A stretch of DNA of 64,000 nt. Source: an uncultured Mycoplasmatota bacterium (lineage in GTDB: Bacteria > Bacillota_I > Bacilli_A > RF39 > UBA660). Every line of letters starts with the position of its first letter. Within the stretch, counting starts at the first letter, position 1. The stretch spans positions 1-64,000 of the forward strand of contig URVV01000001.1 of NCBI GenBank assembly GCA_900551455.1. The letters are read 5' to 3'. The position numbers and the translations under genes were made by a program. Below the pieces are notes generated by a model. It did no database searches, was not told where the DNA came from, and worked only from the letters and a program-made list of their open reading frames with translations. Of this stretch, positions 50,464-60,635 are shown one piece after another.

Positions 50464-52171
50464 TAGTTCTAGTGGTGTTCCCAGTGGAGCATTAGTAACA
50501 AGAAAAGTAGATAACTTTGCTGGTGTCGATTTTAGTAATAGTGATACTAATTTAGCAAGAAGTCCTGATAGTTTAAATATGTGGAAAAATTATAAAAATA
50601 ATAGTGCTGGTATAGAGACAAGGCCTGATATGGAATTAGTAAAAGAATACGATAATACCATATTTGGCCTCTTTTTTTATGATATAGGTAATGAAACTCA
50701 TAAAATAGTTCATTCTGGGACTAAACTTTATGATAATGATACCGTAATATTTACTGGAATGAATTTAATCAGGAGCCAAGCATTTATATTTAATAATATA
50801 TTTTATGTAAAAGATGGTTTAAATTATCTTGAGTATAACGGAACTGAAATAAAAGAAGTGGAAGGTACAATTCCAACTACAACTATAGGAGACGCTACCG
50901 GTGAGGGAACAACATATCAAGATGTAAATTTGCTTACAGGCCTTAGAAAAAATCTGAGAATAGGCGATGGGAAAACAACAAAGTTTAAATTGGATACTGA
51001 AAATATAGATAGTAATTATGTAGTAACAGCCAAAGTATCAATAGGTTTAAATGAAATAACTTATGTCCAAGGAAAAGATTTTACTGTTAATGTTGTTGAA
51101 GGCAGCATTACTTTTAATACTGCTCCTGCAAAACCAACTACCGATGGTCAACATAATATAGAAATATTGTTTAGAAAAACCATTCCAGGATATAGAGATA
51201 GAATTAATAAGTGTACTATGCTAGCAGTATTTGATAATAGAGTATTTTTTAGCGGAAATCAAGATTATCCTAATGCAATATTCCATAGTTCATTGGAAGA
51301 TCCAAGATATGTTAGTGATTTAGATTATTATAATGAGGGAATGGATTTAGCAAAGGTTAAAGCATTAATACCTAGTAATAATGCTCTATGGGTATTAAAA
51401 GAGCCATCACAAGCTAATACAACAGTATTTTATCATAATCCGGTGTTAGATAATAATTATGGTAAAGTTTATCCAAGTACGCATTCTAGTATATCAACAG
51501 GGTGTGTTTCTACTGGAATGAATTTTAATGATGACATAATTTTCTTTTCTGATAGAGGAATGGAGGCTATTAGTGGCGATATAACTAGTGAACAAGTATT
51601 AGCACATAGATCTAGTATGATTGATGGTAAACTTTTAAAAGAGACTAATTATAAAAATATGATACTAGAAGAATGGGAAGGCTACTTGTTAGTAATTATA
51701 GATAACAAAGTTTATTTAGCTGATAGTAGGCAAAGATATCAAAATATTAATATTGAATATGAATGGTATTATTGGGAACTATCTTGCAATATTAGTTGCA
51801 CTGCAGTAAAAAATGGAGTGCTTTATTTATGTGGCAATAATAAAATTTATAAGTTGACCAAAACTAATGGCGAAATAAATTCTTATTGGGCTACTAAACA
51901 TGATGATTTTAAATATCCAGAATATCAAAAAACTACCAATAAAAGAGGCGGTACTGCAGAAGTAAAAGGTGAAAATATAAAAATAGCGGTTAGAACTGAT
52001 AATAATGATTTTGAAGAAATTGGTGATTATTCTAACGTTAAAGGATATATAGTTTATAGAATTAAAAAGAAAAAATGGAAACGATTACAAATGAAATTTA
52101 GTTCTACTAAACCTTTTGGTTTAAATAGTTATACTTTAGAGTCATTTGTAGGTGGATATGTGAAGAGGTGA
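50450..52171 (+). CDS. Tail hub / DNA-stabilisation-like virion protein
   Basis: 573 residues from ATG 50450. Strand-rich with repeated aromatic segments (G-L-F-F-Y-D-I-G, A-F-I-F-N-N-I-F-Y-V, R-V-F-F-S-G-N-Q-D-Y-P-N, L-L-V-I-I-D-N-K-V-Y-L-A), suggesting a beta-propeller. The opening F-A-G-V-D-F-S...A-R-S-P-D-S-L-N-M-W is shared by podovirus nozzle or gp10-like proteins that close the portal after packaging. No tape measure follows, which supports a short tail. Confidence 0.65.
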   Translation: MSSYSSSSGVPSGALVTRKVDNFAGVDFSNSDTNLARSPDSLNMWKNYKNNSAGIETRPDMELVKEYDNTIFGLFFYDIGNETHKIVHSGTKLYDNDTVIFTGMNLIRSQAFIFNNIFYVKDGLNYLEYNGTEIKEVEGTIPTTTIGDATGEGTTYQDVNLLTGLRKNLRIGDGKTTKFKLDTENIDSNYVVTAKVSIGLNEITYVQGKDFTVNVVEGSITFNTAPAKPTTDGQHNIEILFRKTIPGYRDRINKCTMLAVFDNRVFFSGNQDYPNAIFHSSLEDPRYVSDLDYYNEGMDLAKVKALIPSNNALWVLKEPSQANTTVFYHNPVLDNNYGKVYPSTHSSISTGCVSTGMNFNDDIIFFSDRGMEAISGDITSEQVLAHRSSMIDGKLLKETNYKNMILEEWEGYLLVIIDNKVYLADSRQRYQNINIEYEWYYWELSCNISCTAVKNGVLYLCGNNKIYKLTKTNGEINSYWATKHDDFKYPEYQKTTNKRGGTAEVKGENIKIAVRTDNNDFEEIGDYSNVKGYIVYRIKKKKWKRLQMKFSSTKPFGLNSYTLESFVGGYVKR

Positions 52172-52177
52172 TAAGAA

Positions 52178-53323
52178 ATGAATGTTAATTATGAAGATGA
52201 CAGATTTAAACAAGTAGAAAATGAAAAACAAAGTGAATTAAATAAATATAATGAAGCATATAACGATTTAATTAATGAGAGAAACAATTTTACAAATCAA
52301 CAACAAGAAATGGTTGATAGATGGGAAAATACTCAAAAAGATATTGCTAATAAGAATCTCCAATATCAGAAAGATTTAATAGGACAGCAAAGAAAAAAAG
52401 CCGAGCAAGCATATCAAAACGAGGCAAAGGCATCTTATATAGATTATCAAAAAGAAGTTGATAAGTATGGTGTCAGTAGAGAAAATGTAGTTAATAATGG
52501 ATTGTCTAATAGTGGTTATGCTGAAAGCTCAAAAGTTGATATGTATAATACTTATCAAAATAGACTTGGTACTGCTAGAAAGAGTATGCAAGATGCTGGA
52601 ATAGAATTTGATAATGCAATAAGACAGGCACAATTATCAAATGATGAAACATTGGCGCAAAATGCCTTAACAGCATTGCAGAACAAATTAAACATTATAC
52701 TAGAAGGATTTAATTATAAATCAGAACAAGAAAATAATAGATTGAATTGGAATAACACTATTAATAACAATTATTACAATAGATATAAGGATGTTGAGAG
52801 TCAAATCAATTACGAAAATGAAACAGCCGAAAAAATTAGACAATATAATGAACAAATGGCATATCAAAAAGAAAGAGATAGAATTGCTGATGAACAATGG
52901 CAAAAAGAATATGCATTACAACAAGCCCAAGCAGCAGCTCAAGATAATTACTATTCAAGCTTAATAGACGGAACATATAATTTGAATGAGAATAATTCTA
53001 GTAAAGCAGGAAATGATAACGTAATAACCTCAAACGGATCGAAAGGATATTCGTCAAAAACGGATGTGGTTAAGGCATTAATAACAGCCGGAGGTAAAGA
53101 TGTAACAATGGCTACAGATTTTAATAAATTGGTTTCTGAAGGATATATAGGCAATGAAACTATAAACGGAAAGGTTTATTACTATATAAAATCAATTCCA
53201 AAAGCAGGTTGGTCTGGTTTAGGGACAAGTAGTAATTCTATTAGGGGCTCTTCAAATAGCACATCTACTAAAAAATCAAAGGGTATATTAAGTAAATTAA
53301 GCAAATTAATTCAATTTGTCTAA
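52178..53323 (+). CDS. Coiled-coil virion protein, possible ejection protein
   Basis: 381 residues, GAGGTG before the ATG. Nearly all helical for 250 residues with Gln and Asn, including G-L-S-N-S-G-Y-A-E-S-S-K near residue 108, which recurs in virion proteins of gut podoviruses. The C terminus is Gly/Ser/Lys-rich. Place between hub and the giant polyvalent protein suggests an internal protein ejected with DNA. Confidence 0.55.
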   Translation: MNVNYEDDRFKQVENEKQSELNKYNEAYNDLINERNNFTNQQQEMVDRWENTQKDIANKNLQYQKDLIGQQRKKAEQAYQNEAKASYIDYQKEVDKYGVSRENVVNNGLSNSGYAESSKVDMYNTYQNRLGTARKSMQDAGIEFDNAIRQAQLSNDETLAQNALTALQNKLNIILEGFNYKSEQENNRLNWNNTINNNYYNRYKDVESQINYENETAEKIRQYNEQMAYQKERDRIADEQWQKEYALQQAQAAAQDNYYSSLIDGTYNLNENNSSKAGNDNVITSNGSKGYSSKTDVVKALITAGGKDVTMATDFNKLVSEGYIGNETINGKVYYYIKSIPKAGWSGLGTSSNSIRGSSNSTSTKKSKGILSKLSKLIQFV

Positions 53324-53339
53324 AGGAGAACAAAGAAAA

Positions 53340-56300
53340 ATGAAAAATTTTATTTTAGACAAAAATAGATTTATTATTAATAATGGAACCAATTCTATTC
53401 CAATAAAAAATGAGCCAGATTATTCATCCAATAGTTCATGGTTTAAGAGCGCAGATGGAAGTATATCACAAAAAGTGTTCGGCACCATTGGTGATATAGG
53501 CATTAATACGTTAAAGGGAGTCAATTCTATTGGAACTGGCTTAAAGAATACATTAGGTACAACATTTATTAATACTTCTGGTCCATTGATAGGCCATAGT
53601 GAATTGTTATTGCCTTCTCAAGAAAAGCAACAACGTGAAGAGTGGAAACAAGCAGCGGTAAATAAATTATTAAATTATAATCCTATTAGTGATAGGATTT
53701 CAAAGATTGAAAGTAAGGTAGATAAATATTCGGTATTGGGAAATAAATCTGATTCTATAGCGAGTGGTATTGGATACTATGGAGGAATGATAGCATTAGA
53801 AATGGCAGGAATTCCATGGCAAGGTACAGCATTTTCTACGACATATGGTACTAGTTATGACGAAGCAATAAAAAGCGGTGCTAGCAGGGAAATGGCAACA
53901 TTATATTCTCTTGGTAGTGCAGCAGCTGAAGTAGCGTCAGAATATGTTTTTGATGGCATAAAATTAAAAGGTACAGGAAAAACAACAAGTCAAATAATAG
54001 ATTCAGGGATTAGCAAGATAAAAAGCGATTTAATAAAAAAACTAATGAAGTTTGGCGTTAGCGTTACTGGCGAAGGTATAGAAGAAATAATTTCCGGTAC
54101 TGCAAGTGAAATCATGAAGAGAATTACATATATGAAAGATGATGATATAAATATTTTTCAAAATATAGCAAATGGATTAAGTGATTATAAGACAAATCAG
54201 ATGTGGAGTGATTTTATTTCTGGTGTGTTAGTTAGTGCTATAACTGGAGGTATTCAAAACATACACAATAGAAAGAGAACGAAACAAAATCTTATACAGT
54301 TAGAAAATAACAATGAAGATAATATTGCCAACAATGAGGAAAATAAGGTAATAAACAATACTGAACGCGAAAATGTAAAGGTAATTCAAGAGAAAATAAA
54401 TGAACTTGAATTGCTACAAAGTACAAATCAAATAAATAATGAACAAAGTAAAGAGTTAATTGAATTAAAAAAACAATTGTCAGAGTTGCAACAAAACCAA
54501 ATGATTGGTTTAAACTCAACGAGTAACAGTACTACTAAAACCGAGATTTCTACAGTGCAAGACATTGTGAATCAAGAAGAAAGTAATACTAAAAATGTTG
54601 ATTTACCAGTATATAATCAACAAAGTAATATTAATAATTCTGACAAGCCTATTTTGCCTACAGTGAATGATTTTAATAGTTCTAATATAAATATGCCCAC
54701 TAGTGATATAAAGATTGATGTGACTAAAATAAAGCCAGAAATATTAAATGATATTAAAGGCTTTAAATTAGGAGATCCTAGTATTGAGAGTTATAAAGGC
54801 AGTTACATTAAAACGATGTTAAATGAAGTTGGTATAAAAGTGTCTACTGCTATGAATTATGTAAGTGAGGTAAGACCAGACATGAGTTTTACTACAACTA
54901 AAGATTTAACTAGACAACAATATGCTTCAATTGGAAATGCTCTTCAAAAATTAAGAAGTGTAGATATAACAGGTGTTAATAATATTAATAAAGCAATAAC
55001 TCCTACTAATATTTTGCCAATAGGTGTTTCACAAATCAATCAAGTTAAAGGAAATATTCCTATTAATCAAGACTTATTGAATAAATATTCTACTGCAAGA
55101 GAAATATTTGATAATGAATCTAATAATTTTGATGGAAAAGTAAATGTTAAAAACAATATTCAAGAATTAAATAATATTGATGTCTTTAGCTTGAAACCAA
55201 AGGAAATAAAAGAATTGGCATATAGCATATTTAAAAAGTATAATTCAAAATCAATATTTGAAAATGATGGAAATAAAATAACAGTCAGTAAAGGTGGAAT
55301 AAGCGAAAGCATAGAAAAAATATTTAATAGTAAGGTACAAAGGAACTTACTAAAAGAACATTTACAAGTTTTTTCTGATTTGGGCGATATTATTGAAAAT
55401 GCTACATTAGTTAATCAAACAAAGGAAACAAAAAATCGAAGTAATATAAATAGCTGGAATTATTATTTTGATGGATTAAATATCAATAATGAACTATATC
55501 ATTTAGAATTTGATGTAAGGTCTTTAGATACTGGAGAGAATCAGTATAGAGTTCAAAGATTGCAAAAAAAGCAAACTACTCACTCTGGGGACGTTAGTAA
55601 TAATACTAAAATCTTGCCAGCTTTTGAGCAATCTGCTTTTTCTAACGATAATATACCACAATCTAACAATAATGTCAATAACGATATATTACCTACTATT
55701 AATAATATGCAAAATAGTGAAAAAAATACTAACAAAATATTAAATCCAAATGAAATATCAAAATTAACTAAAGAAGATGCAAATACTACACCTACATTAC
55801 CTGTAAGGGCAAATATAAACAAAGTCAATGATGGTGATAGTCATTTTGCTAAAAACATTAAAGATAAAGTTAATATGCTAAATGTAGAACAAAAGGCTGA
55901 AATACTTTCGAATGAAGATGTTAGATATTATGATAAAGTGACTAACAAAGAAAGTTTAGAAAAGGCATTTAAGAGATTAAATGATGGTGGTAAAGCAGAA
56001 GTAACAAGATGGTTTAATAATAATGAAAATATAGATAGTAGTGATGTTGCTGAGGGCTATATTTTATTAAAACAATATTCTGATAAAGCAGAAAATGCAA
56101 TTAATTTAGCAGAAAAAGACTATTATAATGAAATGGTTGTAGAAACTGCAAAAAAAATGAGAAAATTAGGAACAACCACAGGTCAAATAGTACAAGCATT
56201 TAACATTATGGAGAGGATGACACCAGAAGGTATGGTTAAATATGCTCAATCAGAATTATCTGAGGCTTATGACAAAATGGTTAAGAATAAATCTAAAGAA

Positions 56301-58559
56301 TGGATAGATAAGCACAGAGAAGATTTTGACTTAAAGCCTGATGAAGTACAATTTATTATGGATACAATGAAAGAAGTATCTAAAATGGAAGATGGATATG
56401 ATAAGAGAGTGAAACTTGCTGAAATACAAAAGCTAATGACTGATAAACTACCACCTGAAAAAGGTGCAAAAATTAAATCTTGGATGAGAATATCTATGTT
56501 GTTTAATCCTAAGACTCAAGTAAGAAATGTTGCTGGTAATGCTTTAATAATCCCAGTTAATTCTTTTGGCGATTTATTTTCTAGTTATGCTGATAAGTTA
56601 ATCGCTAAGAAAACTGGTGTAAGAACAACCGGCACTACAAATATAAAAGCAATGCTTAAAGGTATTAAAAAAGGAGCCTATGAGGCTACTAACGACTATA
56701 AAAAAGGAATTAACACTAAAGATATGGAAGGTAATAGATTTGAAATATCAGATGGTAAATCATTTAGTGAAAAGAATTTAATGGGAAGGACTCTAAATAG
56801 AACAGAGTCTTTATTAAATTATGTTATGGATGTTGGTGATAGAGTATTTAGTGAGGCGGCTTTTGAAAATTCATTACAAAACCAATTAGCATTAAACAAT
56901 ACTACCGAAATCACACAAGAAATGATAGATATAGCACATCAAGAGGCTTTATCTAGAACTTGGAATGATAATAATAATTATACTAAATTTGTTTTGGGTG
57001 TAAGAAAAGGTTTAAATAAACTGAATGTTAATGGATACGGTTTGGGCGATGTACTGATACCATTTGCAAAAACACCAGCAAATTTAACAAAAGCAATTGT
57101 TGATTATTCTCCTGCTGGTTTGGTTAGTGCCATAAATAAAGGTATTAATTTAAAGAGGTCGCTTACAAATGGACAATACACTGCCACTATGCAACATGAA
57201 TTTGTCCAAAGTTTAGGTAAAGCTACTGCTGGTACTATGTTATATATACTTGGTATTGCACTTGCGAAGGCTGGAATAACAAGTGGTGATAGCGATGATG
57301 ATAAAGATACTGCCAATTTCTTAAAAAATACTTTAGGAATTAATTCTTATTCAATTAAAATTGGTGGTAAATCATTTAATTATGATTGGGCTCAACCTTT
57401 GGCTGCTCCACTATCAATAACTGCTAATGTAGTTAATTCTAAAAGTGGTGACTCTAAAGCATTATTAGAAGGTATAGTTGGCTCTTTAGATAGTGCTGGA
57501 AGTATTTTGCTAGAACAATCATTTTTGCAAAGCATAAATGATGTTCTTAATGATAATGATGGTGTTGTATCCGGAATCATTAACGAGGTGTTAGAATTAC
57601 CTGCTAGAGCAGTTCCTACTTTTTCAAAGCAAATAGCAGATTTGGTAGATGGTACTCAAAGAACTTCGTTTGAATATGGAAAACCGATTCAGAGTGCGGT
57701 AAATAGCATAAAGGCAAAAATACCTTTTGTAAGTAAAACTTTAAATCCTGCAGTAGATACTATGGGTAGAGAAGTACAAAAATATGGTGGAAAGAATAAT
57801 ATCTTTAATGTATTTTTAAATCCTGCCAATGTTAGTACAGAAAATATAAGTGAATCTGCTGAGGAAATATATAGGCTGTACAAGGAAACAGGTGATCAAA
57901 CAATAATGCCTAGAGTTGCACCATATTATATAAATAAAAATGGTGAAAAAATAACCATGACATCTAAAGAGAGAGCTGAATATCAAAAGATATCTGGCAA
58001 GATAATAGAGGACAACGTACAGTTATTGTTAAAAGATAATTTGTATAAAGAAATGAATGATACGGAAAAAACTGAAGTGATAAATAAAATAATAAACTAT
58101 TCTTACAACAAAGCAAGAGAAGAAGTATTAAATATTGAAATGAGTAATGAGTATAACAAAATAAATAGTTATGTGAATGATGGTGGAAATGTGGCAAATT
58201 ATTACCTTAATAAAAAAGAAATAGACTATTCATATACTAATCCTAGTAAATATAAAGTTATAACTCAAATAACTACATATAATAATTATTTATCGTACAA
58301 AAAAAATCTTGATGAAATAAAAGACAACTATACAAATACATCTCAAAGAAAGGCAGCAATTATTAAATATGTTAATTCTTTAAATTTAACTATTCCACAA
58401 AAAGCAATGCTTATAAAAATGAATTATTCTTCTTATAATGACTATAACAATCAAATAATTAATTATATTAATTCACAAAAATTATCTATGTCAGAAAAGC
58501 AAGAAATTTTAGAACAATTAGGATTCAAAGTAAGAAATGGTAGGGTGTATACAAAATGA
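53340..58559 (+). CDS. Giant polyvalent virion protein with LPD38-like and nuclease-like domains
   Basis: 1739 residues from ATG 53340 (AAAGGAG). Order: a Gly/Ala-rich region with hydrophobic helices (about 130-200), a coiled coil (about 340-395), Asn-rich linkers with recurring I-L-P motifs, a domain at about 615-745 resembling the Barnase/EndoU/ColicinE5-like nucleases of polyvalent proteins (ends Y-Y-F-D-G-L then L-E-F-D-V-R-S-L), a helical part, and an LPD38-type region (about 1230-1480) with F-A-K-T-P-A-N and a hydrophobic helix near 1300. Such proteins are thought to enter the cell with phage DNA. No toxin activity is proven. Confidence 0.7.
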   Translation: MKNFILDKNRFIINNGTNSIPIKNEPDYSSNSSWFKSADGSISQKVFGTIGDIGINTLKGVNSIGTGLKNTLGTTFINTSGPLIGHSELLLPSQEKQQREEWKQAAVNKLLNYNPISDRISKIESKVDKYSVLGNKSDSIASGIGYYGGMIALEMAGIPWQGTAFSTTYGTSYDEAIKSGASREMATLYSLGSAAAEVASEYVFDGIKLKGTGKTTSQIIDSGISKIKSDLIKKLMKFGVSVTGEGIEEIISGTASEIMKRITYMKDDDINIFQNIANGLSDYKTNQMWSDFISGVLVSAITGGIQNIHNRKRTKQNLIQLENNNEDNIANNEENKVINNTERENVKVIQEKINELELLQSTNQINNEQSKELIELKKQLSELQQNQMIGLNSTSNSTTKTEISTVQDIVNQEESNTKNVDLPVYNQQSNINNSDKPILPTVNDFNSSNINMPTSDIKIDVTKIKPEILNDIKGFKLGDPSIESYKGSYIKTMLNEVGIKVSTAMNYVSEVRPDMSFTTTKDLTRQQYASIGNALQKLRSVDITGVNNINKAITPTNILPIGVSQINQVKGNIPINQDLLNKYSTAREIFDNESNNFDGKVNVKNNIQELNNIDVFSLKPKEIKELAYSIFKKYNSKSIFENDGNKITVSKGGISESIEKIFNSKVQRNLLKEHLQVFSDLGDIIENATLVNQTKETKNRSNINSWNYYFDGLNINNELYHLEFDVRSLDTGENQYRVQRLQKKQTTHSGDVSNNTKILPAFEQSAFSNDNIPQSNNNVNNDILPTINNMQNSEKNTNKILNPNEISKLTKEDANTTPTLPVRANINKVNDGDSHFAKNIKDKVNMLNVEQKAEILSNEDVRYYDKVTNKESLEKAFKRLNDGGKAEVTRWFNNNENIDSSDVAEGYILLKQYSDKAENAINLAEKDYYNEMVVETAKKMRKLGTTTGQIVQAFNIMERMTPEGMVKYAQSELSEAYDKMVKNKSKEWIDKHREDFDLKPDEVQFIMDTMKEVSKMEDGYDKRVKLAEIQKLMTDKLPPEKGAKIKSWMRISMLFNPKTQVRNVAGNALIIPVNSFGDLFSSYADKLIAKKTGVRTTGTTNIKAMLKGIKKGAYEATNDYKKGINTKDMEGNRFEISDGKSFSEKNLMGRTLNRTESLLNYVMDVGDRVFSEAAFENSLQNQLALNNTTEITQEMIDIAHQEALSRTWNDNNNYTKFVLGVRKGLNKLNVNGYGLGDVLIPFAKTPANLTKAIVDYSPAGLVSAINKGINLKRSLTNGQYTATMQHEFVQSLGKATAGTMLYILGIALAKAGITSGDSDDDKDTANFLKNTLGINSYSIKIGGKSFNYDWAQPLAAPLSITANVVNSKSGDSKALLEGIVGSLDSAGSILLEQSFLQSINDVLNDNDGVVSGIINEVLELPARAVPTFSKQIADLVDGTQRTSFEYGKPIQSAVNSIKAKIPFVSKTLNPAVDTMGREVQKYGGKNNIFNVFLNPANVSTENISESAEEIYRLYKETGDQTIMPRVAPYYINKNGEKITMTSKERAEYQKISGKIIEDNVQLLLKDNLYKEMNDTEKTEVINKIINYSYNKAREEVLNIEMSNEYNKINSYVNDGGNVANYYLNKKEIDYSYTNPSKYKVITQITTYNNYLSYKKNLDEIKDNYTNTSQRKAAIIKYVNSLNLTIPQKAMLIKMNYSSYNDYNNQIINYINSQKLSMSEKQEILEQLGFKVRNGRVYTK

Positions 58560-60634
58560 TAAATAAAAGAGATATAAATAAACTTAGAACACCAGAAGAT
58601 TTAGAAAGAAAGTACAATCTCCATGACATTTTGACATTAAAAGAAAACTATGAATTGCAAAAAAACGGACTTAATAAAGTAGAAAATGAGTTAAATGGCT
58701 TTGTTATTGCAACAGGAAAGAACTTAAAAGAACTTCAAGACCAGGTAGATGGAAATATCACTACCTGGTTTTATTCTGGAGTTCCTACCAATAATAATGA
58801 ACCCGCTAAAAATTGGACAACTGATGCAGAAAGAAATAATCATTTAGGCGACCTTTATTATGATAAAGAAACCGGTTATGCTTATAGATTTTCACTTGAT
58901 AATGATGTTTATAGTTGGATAAAAATTACCGACAATGATGTTACTCAAGCTCTTGCAATAGCAAATAGTGCTAAAGATACCGCTGATAGTAAGAGAAGAG
59001 TTTTTGTGGTTGAGCCAACAACACCTTATGATTGCGGAGATTTATGGATTAAAAATGAAGAATTATATAGATGTCAAACCACTAAATCAAAGAATGAAAC
59101 ATTTGAAGAAAATGACTGGATAATTGCTACTAAGTATACCGATGATACAAAAGCAAACCAAGTAGGAGAAAATTTAACAATATTGAGTGGTACGGTTACT
59201 GAAATAAAGGAAAACGTTGATAAATTGGAAACTACAATGACTAATACAACTAAGTTGGTCAATGAACAAGGTGAAACTATTGGAATACTTGAAACAAAAC
59301 AAAGCCAAACAGAACAAACAGTAGATAAAATGTCTAGTTCAATCTCAGCAGTTGGCACAAGAGTTACTACAATTGAAAATTCAGTACCAAAATATCAGAC
59401 TGAATTAGACATATATAACATAACAATACCTGTTGATGCAGAATTTAAACCGCTTGAAAATAAAGATTATTTGATTGAATATAGCACTAAATTTGAGGGT
59501 TCAGAAGTAGAATCAACAGTTAGTTCTCAAAGTGAGAATACAGGTATAACATTCGGACTATCAAACAATAAAATAACCTTATCAGTTTTAACAAGCACTG
59601 CTATTACTAGTTTAAGTAATGAATTTGTAATAGATTTCTCTTATGCAAAAGATAATACTACTTATAATGATAGTAAAAAGATAATAGTAACTTTGGCATT
59701 AAAAGGTAATACTGGTGTTAAAGGGGATACTGGAGCGAATGGTAAGGATGGTACTAATGGTGTAAATGGAAAAGATGGTATAAGTTATTATGTTCATATT
59801 AGATATAGTATTAATTCAAATGGAAATCCAATGACTGAATTACCATCAAGTAGTTCAAAGTACATGGGTATAGCAAATACTACTAGTTCTACTGCTCCTA
59901 CAAGTTATAGTAGCTATAAATGGTCACTAATAAAAGGTGCAGATGGTACATCAGGAAAAGATGGAACAAACGGTACAAATGGTAAAAATTCATATCTACA
60001 TATCAAATATTCAAACGATGGAACAACATTTACTTCAAATAATGGTAATGATGTTGGAAGATACATAGGAAGTTATTCTGATTACAATGAGACTGCTAGC
60101 ACTAATTTTGAAGACTATTCTTGGCAAGACACTGCAATAGTAGTAGATGAAGAGTTAGATGATTTACAAAATCAAATTAATGATACTAATAAAGATTTGA
60201 ATAATAACTATACCAACAACACAGAACTAGACCAAAAATTAGAAAATCAAAAGCAAACTATAACAGAAGAATTTAGTACAAGGATCACTCAAACTAAATC
60301 GGAATGGCAAGCAAGTGTAATTGAATACATAAATACTAACGGAGTCGAGAAGTTTGTTAATACTTTGGTAACAATTGACATAGATGGTCTGAAATTATCT
60401 AAGAGTGATGAAGATATAGTTTCTTTGCTAAACAACAAAGGGTTATATGTATCAGATGGAAAATTGCGAGAAGATTTAGCTAATTTGCTTATGAAAGTGG
60501 ATAGAGCAGGTGCATTATTTAAATTACTAGAAATATTAGGAACTATAAAAGAGCAAGGCATAATTCAAAAAGAAAAGATAAACGATGAAACATACGGAGA
60601 ATGCCAGGCTTGGTATTGGATAGGAGATGAGTAG
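58556..60634 (+). CDS. Tail fibre-like protein with collagen-like stretches
   Basis: 692 residues, ATG overlapping the previous stop. N-terminal part has W-F-Y-S-G-V-P and L-G-D-L-Y-Y-D-K-E-T-G-Y-A-Y-R-F, a phage tail-associated module, repeated loosely near residue 150 (C-G-D-L-W-I-K). Heptads follow, then two Gly-x-y stretches (G-N-T-G-V-K-G-D-T-G-A-N-G-K-D-G and G-A-D-G-T-S-G-K-D-G) separated by a beta domain, and a C-terminal coiled coil. Probably trimeric. Confidence 0.7.
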   Translation: MINKRDINKLRTPEDLERKYNLHDILTLKENYELQKNGLNKVENELNGFVIATGKNLKELQDQVDGNITTWFYSGVPTNNNEPAKNWTTDAERNNHLGDLYYDKETGYAYRFSLDNDVYSWIKITDNDVTQALAIANSAKDTADSKRRVFVVEPTTPYDCGDLWIKNEELYRCQTTKSKNETFEENDWIIATKYTDDTKANQVGENLTILSGTVTEIKENVDKLETTMTNTTKLVNEQGETIGILETKQSQTEQTVDKMSSSISAVGTRVTTIENSVPKYQTELDIYNITIPVDAEFKPLENKDYLIEYSTKFEGSEVESTVSSQSENTGITFGLSNNKITLSVLTSTAITSLSNEFVIDFSYAKDNTTYNDSKKIIVTLALKGNTGVKGDTGANGKDGTNGVNGKDGISYYVHIRYSINSNGNPMTELPSSSSKYMGIANTTSSTAPTSYSSYKWSLIKGADGTSGKDGTNGTNGKNSYLHIKYSNDGTTFTSNNGNDVGRYIGSYSDYNETASTNFEDYSWQDTAIVVDEELDDLQNQINDTNKDLNNNYTNNTELDQKLENQKQTITEEFSTRITQTKSEWQASVIEYINTNGVEKFVNTLVTIDIDGLKLSKSDEDIVSLLNNKGLYVSDGKLREDLANLLMKVDRAGALFKLLEILGTIKEQGIIQKEKINDETYGECQAWYWIGDE

Positions 60635-60635
60635 T

